DNA of 64,000 bases, taken from NCBI RefSeq assembly GCF_014775655.1, contig NZ_CP061274.1, positions 3,034,337-3,098,336 of the forward strand, in the 5' to 3' direction. The notes under the pieces were generated by a model. It ran no database searches and had not been told where the DNA came from. It worked only from the letters and a program-made list of their open reading frames with translations. A program made the translations under genes and the position numbers. The stretch comes from Clavibacter zhangzhiyongii (GTDB lineage: Bacteria > Actinomycetota > Actinomycetes > Actinomycetales > Microbacteriaceae). Shown here in pieces: positions 58,825 to 64,000 of this stretch (positions are counted from its first letter, which is position 1; each line of letters opens with the position of its first letter).

Positions 58825-59705
58825 TACTTCGGGGCTCCTCGGTGTGCGATCTCGGCGGCCGCTTCCAGGTAGGAGAGCGCGCCGGGTGAGTTGGGGTCGT
58901 AGCTGATGACGCTCTGCCCGTAGCTGGGTGCCTCGCTGATGCGCACGGATCGGGGGATCAGCGTCGTGAGGGTCTGCTCTGGGAAGTGCTCCCGCACTTC
59001 GGCGGCGACCTGCTGCGCCAGGTTCGTGCGGCCGTCGTACATCGTCAGCAGGATCGTCGTCATCGACAGCTCAGGGTTCAGGTGCTGCGAGATCAGCTCG
59101 ATGTTGGACAGCAGCTGGCTCAGCCCCTCGAGCGCGTAGTACTCGCACTGGATGGGGATGAGCACCTCCTTGGCAGCACTGAACGCGTTGATCGTGAGCA
59201 GGCCGAGGGAGGGCGGGCAGTCGATCAGCACATAGTCGAATCCCCTGCCATGCTCCGACGCCAGGAACGCGTCGAGTGCACGCCGGAGTCGACTCTCACG
59301 CTGCTCCAGCGTCACGAGTTCGATCTCGGCTCCCGCCAAGTGGATGGTCGCGGGAACGCAGTAGAGCGCGTCGAACTCCGGACTGCTCTGCAGCGCATCC
59401 TCGATGGGAACGTCGTTGACGAGGACGTCGTACACGCTCGAGAGATCGGACGACCTGTCGGCCCCCAATGCCGTCGAGGCGTTGCCCTGGGGATCGAGGT
59501 CGATGACCATCGTGCGTGCGCCGGCCTTCGCCAGCGCTGCGGCGAGGTTGACCGTCGAGGTGGTCTTCCCGACGCCCCCTTTCTGGTTCGCGATCGTGAA
59601 GACACGCGTGCGGGACGGACGCGGGAGGACCAAGCTTGCAAGCGCCTTTCGTCGACGACTCGTCTCGGAGAGCTCCCGCGCGATGGGACTCAGGTCGTCA
59701 TTCAT
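58824..59705 (-). CDS. parA: Chromosome partitioning ATPase ParA
   Basis: Deviant Walker A ATPase: IANQKGGVGKTTSTVNLAAALA (signature Lys42, catalytic Lys48), VIDLDPQGNAS, and VLIDCPPSLGLLTINAF. 293 aa with an approximately 35-residue N-terminal extension typical of actinobacterial chromosomal ParA. Overlaps parB by 1 bp. Segregates the origin with ParB-parS. Confidence 0.96.
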   Translation of the reverse strand: MNDDLSPIARELSETSRRRKALASLVLPRPSRTRVFTIANQKGGVGKTTSTVNLAAALAKAGARTMVIDLDPQGNASTALGADRSSDLSSVYDVLVNDVPIEDALQSSPEFDALYCVPATIHLAGAEIELVTLEQRESRLRRALDAFLASEHGRGFDYVLIDCPPSLGLLTINAFSAAKEVLIPIQCEYYALEGLSQLLSNIELISQHLNPELSMTTILLTMYDGRTNLAQQVAAEVREHFPEQTLTTLIPRSVRISEAPSYGQSVISYDPNSPGALSYLEAAAEIAHRGAPK

Positions 59706-59758
59706 GCGCGAGTTCCAATCGAGTGCGGGTCATCGGGGACTTGGGCGAGACGGGACGA

Positions 59759-59774
59759 TGTTTCACGTGGAACA
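59759..59774. promoter_or_regulatory. parS site 1
   Basis: TGTTTCACGTGGAACA, 15 of 16 matches to the consensus TGTTTCACGTGAAACA. In the 147-bp gap between rsmG and parA, within the probable parA leader. Confidence 0.9.
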
Positions 59775-59852
59775 TAGCTTTCGCGCGTCTCCGTCGTGAG
59801 CTGAATACGCGCCTGACCGGGGAATTCAGGCGTCGTCTGTGAGTGGCGCATG

Positions 59853-60488
59853 TCACGCGACCCGTGCCCTGATGACGCGAGTGACTTCCTCGACCTGACC
59901 CTCACCGAGCGTGAGCACCTCGACATCCTCGAGGTGGAATCGCCGGATCACCTTCGTCGCAGCCTCCACCTCGCGCTCGGCATTCGCGCCCTTCATGAGC
60001 ACCAGCTCTCCCCCGGTCTTGACCAGTGGCGCGGTCAGCGGAATGAGCTTCGAGAACGCACTCACGGCCCGGGCGGTGACCTGATCGAGCGCGTAGTCGC
60101 TGGCCACATCCTCCGCTCGCGCGCGGCGGACCTCCACGTTCTCGAGCTCCAGATGACGTGCTTGCTCCTCCAGCCAGGCGACGCGACGCTCCATCGGCTC
60201 GATCAGGACGAACCGAACATCGGGCCGGGCGATCGCGAGCACGAGCCCGGGGAGACCAGCACCGCTGCCGATGTCCCCGACCAGCCCGGGGCGAAGAAGA
60301 GGCGCGACCAGGACCGAGTTCACGATGTGCCGTGTCCACAGCCGCGGTGGCTCGAGAGGGCCGATGAGCCCCAGCTCCTCCCCACGCTCTCCGAGTTGAG
60401 CGGCGAACTCACGCGCGGTATCGATGTGACCGGCGAAAAGCGTCGCTGCCACCTCCGGCTCGGACTCGATCATGACCTGTTCGGGCAT
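59853..60488 (-). CDS. rsmG: 16S rRNA (guanine-527-N7)-methyltransferase RsmG (GidB)
   Basis: 211 aa SAM-dependent methyltransferase that modifies G527 of 16S rRNA (loss gives streptomycin resistance in relatives). SAM-binding VGDIGSGAGLPGLVLAIARPD, and GLIGPLEPPRLWTRHIVNSVLVAPLL upstream of it. ATG at 60488 has AAGGAAG upstream; in-frame sequence to 60686 runs through a parS site and is not coding. First gene of rsmG-parA-parB. Confidence 0.95.
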   Translation of the reverse strand: MPEQVMIESEPEVAATLFAGHIDTAREFAAQLGERGEELGLIGPLEPPRLWTRHIVNSVLVAPLLRPGLVGDIGSGAGLPGLVLAIARPDVRFVLIEPMERRVAWLEEQARHLELENVEVRRARAEDVASDYALDQVTARAVSAFSKLIPLTAPLVKTGGELVLMKGANAEREVEAATKVIRRFHLEDVEVLTLGEGQVEEVTRVIRARVA

Positions 60489-60653
60489 CGCGTACTTCCT
60501 TAGGTCAGTTTCCGTGTGGGCCAGATGATCCTCGTGAGGATCGTCGCATCGCGCTCTGGTGCGTTCCGACCGGCCTTCAGAGTTTACCGGGCGCGAAGCC
60601 GCGGGCACGGTGTGCTCGGTCGCGTGGTCGCGAATCACACGGCGCAGGACAAC

Positions 60654-60669
60654 AGTTTCACGTGAAACA
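60654..60669. promoter_or_regulatory. parS site 2
   Basis: AGTTTCACGTGAAACA, 15 of 16 matches to consensus parS, 166 bp upstream of rsmG. Confidence 0.9.
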
Positions 60670-60744
60670 TCACCTGCGCGCTCCATTCAGAGGATCACTC
60701 CTTGCCTCTGGTCTGCACGGGTGACGACAAGCGGAGCCTCACGT

Positions 60745-60760
60745 TGTTGCACGTGAAACG
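60745..60760. promoter_or_regulatory. parS-like site 3
   Basis: TGTTGCACGTGAAACG, 14 of 16 matches to consensus parS. Probably weaker. Confidence 0.75.
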
Positions 60761-61161
60761 TATCGCTATGCGTAAGCACAGCATCATGCCAGTTGCCCCA
60801 CGCTCGTCGGTACGCGCAGCGTACAAGGGCTACAGACAGGCACCAACCTGCGCCGTCACGGTCGTACGCATCAACAGGCGCTCCGTGGATCCATCACCGA
60901 AGAAAGCTGATTGGCGTGGACTCATCACGACTCCATTCAGCACCTAGCGCCCCAGCCAACGTCGACTCGAGAGTTCCTATGGCTCGACGATCCAGAGCGT
61001 TTGTGGGGCGCTTCTCACCTGGAGACGGCCCATCATCCCTCTTGCGTGCGGACCACTACCCCGTACCATCACGGACTCCTCCTACCTCGTACAGACACCC
61101 AGCTTTTCTAACACGTCCGTGCCATCAAGGCGCAAGCACTCCGTCGTGTTCCGAACGAAAA

Positions 61162-61191
61162 GGAGGCCCGGTCCTTCCGGACCGGGCCTCC
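61162..61191 (-). terminator. Rho-independent terminator of the rpmH-jag operon
   Basis: Perfect 13-bp stem (61162-61174 and 61179-61191) with loop GGAA (minus strand), followed on the minus strand by TTTTCGTT: the only hairpin in the window with a clear U-tract. Confidence 0.9.
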
Positions 61192-61210
61192 CCCTCGACA
61201 CTGCGTCAAC

Positions 61211-61762
61211 TCAAGCTCGAGTGATCACCGTGTGGCGATCGCGACCCTCACCCTCGGACTCGGACGTGTAGCCGCGCTCCGCGACGATGTCGTGCACGAG
61301 CTTGCGCTCATAGGAGGACATGGGCGGCAGCGATGCACTCGCCGATCCGGCTGCGATGCGCTCGATCGCCCGGTCGACGAGCTGACCGAGCTCGACCTGT
61401 CGGGCGTCACGGGAGCCGCCGACGTCGAGGATCAGCCGGCTGAAGACGCCGGTCTTGTTCTGCACGGCGAGCCGCGTCAGCTCCTGCAAGGCCGTGACCG
61501 TCTCCGGGTTCGACAGCAGACGGAGGTCCTCGGAATCGGCTGCGTCGACGGACACGTAGGCCCGACCGCCGCGCTGATCGATGTCGATGTCCCCATCGAG
61601 ATCAACGATGTCGAGGAGCTCCTCGATGTAGTCCGCCGCGATGTCACCCTCATCGACCGCGGCGGCGCCGGTCTCGTGTGCATCACCAGTCACGGATGAG
61701 ATGTCGTCGGCGACAACGCCGTCGGCGACCTGCTGCTCGGTGCTGTCCGTCACGTCGCTCAT
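61211..61762 (-). CDS. jag: Jag/KhpB-like R3H-domain RNA-binding protein, 183 aa
   Basis: Acidic N-terminus, a KH-II-like domain in the middle (DYIEELLDIVDLDGDIDIDQ, RGGRAYVSVDAAD, LLSNPETVTALQELTRLAVQ) and a C-terminal R3H domain (MSSYERKLVHDIVAERGYTSESEGEGRDRHTVI). Position after yidC is diagnostic. The N-terminal Jag_N domain of Firmicutes is absent, as usual in actinobacteria. Start overlaps the yidC stop by 4 bp. Confidence 0.94.
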   Translation of the reverse strand: MSDVTDSTEQQVADGVVADDISSVTGDAHETGAAAVDEGDIAADYIEELLDIVDLDGDIDIDQRGGRAYVSVDAADSEDLRLLSNPETVTALQELTRLAVQNKTGVFSRLILDVGGSRDARQVELGQLVDRAIERIAAGSASASLPPMSSYERKLVHDIVAERGYTSESEGEGRDRHTVITRA

Positions 61763-62721
61763 CGGTTCTTGGGTCCCGCCTGCTTCTTCGCGCGGTTCTT
61801 GCCCACCGGCTGCTGACGCTGCGCGGGCTTGCGCTCCTCGACGACGACCGTTGCCGCATCTCCGGAGGCGTCCGGCGCGACGAGCTTGCCCTTGCGCGCC
61901 AGTCGCGCCTCACGCGCCCGTGCGGCCTCGCTGCCCGGTGTGGGCATGTTGCGGATGACGAGGAACTGCTGCCCCATGGTCCAGAAGTTCGAGACGAGCC
62001 AGTAGAACATGACGCCGAGGGGGAACGCGATGCCCGAGACGGCGAACACCAGCGGCAGGATGTACAGCAGGATGCGCTGCTGCTTGAACATCGGGCTGGC
62101 CTTGGTCTCCTCGGACATGTTCTTGGCCATGATCTGGAGCTGCGTGATGAACTGCGACGCGCTCATCAGGATCACCATGGTGGTCGCGATCACGATGACG
62201 GTGACGTTGCCGTTCGCCGTGGAGATGGCCGACTGCAGGGGAGCGCCGAGGAACGACGACTCGCCAAACGAACGCGAGAGCTGGGCGTTGAGCAGGCCGA
62301 TGCCCGGCAGCTCCTCGACCGCGGCCCGGTGGAGCACCGAGTACAGGGAGAAGAAGATCGGCATCTGGAGCAGGAGCGGGAGGCAGCTGCTCAGCGGGTT
62401 CGTGCCCGTGTCCTTGTAGAGCGCCATCGTCTCGCGGGACATGGCCTCGCGGGAGAACTGGTCGCGCTTGCCCTTGTACTTGTCCTGGATCTTCTTGAGC
62501 TGCGGCGCGACCTCCATCATGCGGCGCTGGTTCTTGATCTGGCGCACGAAGATGGGGATGAGCGCGGCGCGGACCACGAGCACCAGCCCCACGATGGAGA
62601 GGACCCACGTGGTTCCGTTGTCGGGGTCGAGTCCGAGGCTCGTCCAAAGGGTGTGGAAGCCGACAAGGATGAGTTCGATGACCCACTTGATCGGCCACAG
62701 GATCGTTCCGAGGAAGTCCAT
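61759..62721 (-). CDS. yidC: Membrane protein insertase YidC
   Basis: 320 aa, five membrane helices, no large periplasmic domain: KWVIELILVGFHTLWTSL, the RAALIPIFVRQIKNQRRMMEV hairpin with the conserved hydrophilic-groove Arg, CLPLLLQMPIFFSLYSVL, and FPLGVMFYWLVSNFWTM. Basic, Gln/Lys-rich C-terminal tail. Inserts membrane proteins alone or with Sec. Same operon as yidD and jag. Confidence 0.96.
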   Translation of the reverse strand: MDFLGTILWPIKWVIELILVGFHTLWTSLGLDPDNGTTWVLSIVGLVLVVRAALIPIFVRQIKNQRRMMEVAPQLKKIQDKYKGKRDQFSREAMSRETMALYKDTGTNPLSSCLPLLLQMPIFFSLYSVLHRAAVEELPGIGLLNAQLSRSFGESSFLGAPLQSAISTANGNVTVIVIATTMVILMSASQFITQLQIMAKNMSEETKASPMFKQQRILLYILPLVFAVSGIAFPLGVMFYWLVSNFWTMGQQFLVIRNMPTPGSEAARAREARLARKGKLVAPDASGDAATVVVEERKPAQRQQPVGKNRAKKQAGPKNR

Positions 62722-62731
62722 GAGGTGGTCG

Positions 62732-63043
62732 TTAGCCCTTTCCGTGGCTGGGTGCGACGACGAATCCGAGCCTCGTGCGTCGGTACTGCTGGACCCGACG
62801 AGCGGGGACGTCGTCGATGCCGCCCTCCGCCCAGGGGTGGCACCGGCACACGCGCCATGCCGCGAGGGCACCGCCGCGCAGGAGGCCGTGCTCCTGCACC
62901 GCCTCGAGCCCGTAGGCCGAGCAGGAGGGGTAGTACCTGCAGACGTCCCCGTAGAGAGGGGAGACGAGGCGCCGGTAGACGCTGATGACGGCGATGCCCG
63001 CGTTCCGGGGCGCCAGGACGAGGGAGGTCAGTGCCCTCTTCAT
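62732..63043 (-). CDS. yidD: Membrane protein insertion efficiency factor YidD
   Basis: 103 aa. Family hallmark RRLVSPLYGDVCRYYPSCSAYGLEAVQEHGLLRGGALAAWRVCRCHPWAEGGIDDVP, with three conserved cysteines. Its ATG overlaps the rnpA stop by 4 bp; 10 bp before yidC. Confidence 0.95.
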   Translation of the reverse strand: MKRALTSLVLAPRNAGIAVISVYRRLVSPLYGDVCRYYPSCSAYGLEAVQEHGLLRGGALAAWRVCRCHPWAEGGIDDVPARRVQQYRRTRLGFVVAPSHGKG

Positions 63044-63381
63044 ATCGTCCTCACGGCTCGCGTCACGGCTGACGCGATCTCCTCCTGCAGGGTAACCCAC
63101 GGTGTCCGCTCCATGCCTGGCAGTACGCGGATCACCACGGATGCGCCGGCGGGTGCGCCGTCGAGCAATGCGGCCGTGACCGCCTTCAACCGACGCCGGA
63201 CCAGGTTGCGCGTCACGGCGTTGCCCACCTTCTTCGACACGATGAACCCGAAGCGAGTCGGCGCGTCAGCGGGGCCGGCGAGCGCGTAGACGACGGCCGT
63301 CGCGGTGGTGGACCGGCGTCCCCGTCGGACGATGGTGCGGTAGTCCGCACCGCTCGTCACGCGGTTCCGCCGAGCGAGCAC
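63040..63381 (-). CDS. rnpA: Ribonuclease P protein component
   Basis: 113 aa. Contains RFGFIVSKKVGNAVTRNLVRRRLKAV, the RNR signature contacting P RNA. GTG start at 63381, 3 bp after the rpmH stop. Matures tRNA 5' ends with the RNase P RNA. Confidence 0.95.
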   Translation of the reverse strand: MLARRNRVTSGADYRTIVRRGRRSTTATAVVYALAGPADAPTRFGFIVSKKVGNAVTRNLVRRRLKAVTAALLDGAPAGASVVIRVLPGMERTPWVTLQEEIASAVTRAVRTI

Positions 63382-63384
63382 GTG

Positions 63385-63522
63385 CTACGCGGAGAGCTCG
63401 GTGCGTCCCTTGCCACGGCGGGCGGCGAGGATGGCGCGGCCGGCACGGGTGCGCATGCGGAGGCGGAAGCCGTGCTTCTTGGCCTTCTTGCGGTTGTTCG
63501 GCTGGAAGGTGCGCTTGCTCAC
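63385..63522 (-). CDS. rpmH: 50S ribosomal protein L34
   Basis: 45 aa: [20 protein letters not shown] and then [25 protein letters not shown], unmistakable L34. GTG start at 63522 with GGAGACT upstream. First gene of rpmH-rnpA-yidD-yidC-jag, driven by the promoter at 63610-63638. Too short for a general ORF cut-off but certain. Confidence 0.98.
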   Translation of the reverse strand: MSKRTFQPNNRKKAKKHGFRLRMRTRAGRAILAARRGKGRTELSA

Positions 63523-63609
63523 GGTGAGTCTCCACTCAGGTTGGTCCACGGGGCCGACGAGTGCGGCTGGGAAGATGGGGCAGCCTCGACGGGCTGGGTC
63601 AACTGCCTA

Positions 63610-63638
63610 AATCTACGGGCCGAGGGCCCTCCGGTCAA
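63610..63638 (-). promoter_or_regulatory. rpmH operon promoter
   Basis: On the minus strand TTGACC (63638-63633), a 17-bp spacer and TAGATT (63615-63610): the best-formed -35/-10 pair in the window. Transcription would begin about 80 nt upstream of rpmH. Confidence 0.75.
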
Positions 63639-63658
63639 ACCCGGGGGCGAGATCGTGA

Positions 63659-63667
63659 TTATCCACA
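63659..63667 (+). promoter_or_regulatory. DnaA box
   Basis: TTATCCACA, a perfect consensus DnaA box, 20 bp upstream of the rpmH -35. Confidence 0.85.
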
Positions 63668-63803
63668 CGGAGAGGGCCTCGGCCGGTATTGACATGCCGC
63701 CGTCGATAGGGTCGATTTGTCCTGATCTCCGGCAGTGGCTAGCGTGTGGCGTGGCCGCGACGCGCCGGGGATCGCCCGCGCGGAGCATGACGGCCCGTTC
63801 GCA

Positions 63804-63824
63804 CACAGGGTGGATAACCCTGTG
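63804..63824. promoter_or_regulatory. Inverted repeat with embedded DnaA box
   Basis: CACAGGGT-ggata-ACCCTGTG. On the minus strand 63817-63809 reads TTATCCACC, 8 of 9 matches to the DnaA box, so the repeat may be an operator for autoregulated dnaA. Confidence 0.55.
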
Positions 63825-64000
63825 AGTAACTATGCTGTCCGCCATCGCGGTGCTCGGATGGTCCGCACCCTCGGAACCTCCGAGGACGGACGCCGCACGA
63901 ACGACCGCGACGCCCTCCCGGCGTCGACAGCAGCCCGCGCACCGTGATGCGGCCCCGCATCAGCCGCGGGATCGAGTCCGGTGACGGCAGATGGGGAAAC

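Larger units (their letters stand above)
60489..61160. other. Long noncoding region rsmG-jag with parS sites
   Basis: More than 650 bp without a supportable gene, noticeably less GC-rich (around 60 %) than neighbours. It carries two parS sites and presumably the rsmG-parA-parB promoter. Open frames such as 60793-61224 (plus) have no ribosome site, a composition unlike neighbours and run through the jag terminator, so I reject them. Confidence 0.65.
63523..64000. other. rpmH-dnaA intergenic region (origin flank)
   Basis: Contains the rpmH promoter, DnaA boxes and a hairpin (63804-63824). The dnaA promoter should face right; TATGCT at 63831-63836 is a candidate -10. No ORF with a ribosome site. 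dnaA itself would begin after 64000. Confidence 0.65.

Noticed and set aside
60793..61224. 143-codon plus-strand ORF in the rsmG-jag gap
   Set aside because: No ribosome site or -10 box, mixed Ser/Arg/Pro composition, and it runs through the jag terminator into the jag 3' end.
1..64000. tRNA, rRNA, CRISPR arrays, insertion sequences
   Set aside because: No T-arm GGTTCGA-type motifs with clover-leaf context, no spaced repeats, no transposase or terminal inverted repeats were seen.

Overview
This 64 kb window is a very GC-rich (roughly 70-75 %) actinobacterial chromosome segment. Gene order and protein types point to Microbacteriaceae, most likely Clavibacter or a close relative. The right end has the classical replication-origin flank rpmH-rnpA-yidD-yidC-jag-rsmG-parA-parB on the minus strand, with parS sites and a DnaA box, so dnaA should lie just beyond position 64000. 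DUF7882 and DUF6049 proteins, a CopD-CtaG fusion and polyphosphate-glucokinase-type ROK kinase also fit this family. I saw no tRNA, rRNA, CRISPR array, insertion sequence or prophage. Most of the window is chromosomal core with small accessory genes between. Species assignment is inference.

Layout. 0-13 kb: small hypothetical and stress or metabolic genes (DUF7882, manganese catalase, MBL hydrolase, histidine phosphatase, NAD(P)HX dehydratase, deoC, M18 aminopeptidase, DUF305 lipoprotein, a dienelactone-hydrolase-like protein without its catalytic residues, DUF4383, a Pif1-like helicase). 13.3-17.5 kb: divergent ferric-siderophore ABC uptake locus around a DtxR/IdeR-type iron box. 17.5-18.6 kb: a winged-helix regulator and membrane protein behind an operator-promoter. 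19.4-21.8 kb: CopD-CtaG fusion and HU. 21.9-26 kb: zinc locus, with zinc-free ribosomal proteins S14, L33 and L28 next to zur and znuBCA and a candidate Zur box. 26-30.8 kb: branched-chain or pyruvate-type 2-oxoacid dehydrogenase E1a-E1b-E2 and hisC. 31-33 kb: a WXG100-like protein coupled to an alpha/beta hydrolase, probably a type VII secretion-related pair. 33-39.8 kb: LMW phosphatase, purB, membrane proteins, glucokinase, glycerate kinase, MshA-like glycosyltransferase. 39.8-42 kb: SulP transporter divergent from a MerR regulator. 42-49.6 kb: prfC, CHY zinc finger, dnaB, the rpsF-ssb-rpsR-rplI operon, pcnA. 49.7-57.7 kb: DUF6049-murJ-trxB-trxA, a PLP aminotransferase and a D-Ala-D-Ala-ligase-like enzyme. 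57.8-64 kb: parB-parA-rsmG, a 0.7 kb noncoding stretch with parS sites, jag-yidC-yidD-rnpA-rpmH, and the rpmH-dnaA intergenic region.

Two organisational themes stand out. First, at least a dozen genes have a TAnnnT-like -10 hexamer ending 6-8 nt before the start codon and no Shine-Dalgarno, the signature of leaderless transcripts; this fixes several starts and reveals a 38-codon membrane microprotein. Second, genes are tightly packed with 4-bp ATGA/GTGA overlaps, and convergent units are separated by perfect GC-rich hairpins. The best candidates for new biology are the WXG100-hydrolase pair, the operator-controlled membrane protein/regulator pair, the MerR-SulP pair with its CACGTG palindrome, a DnaA-box-like cluster upstream of dnaB, a 15-codon ORF bridging DUF6049 and murJ, and the hydrolase-fold pseudoenzyme. 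All functional names rest on reading the sequence; no database search was run.
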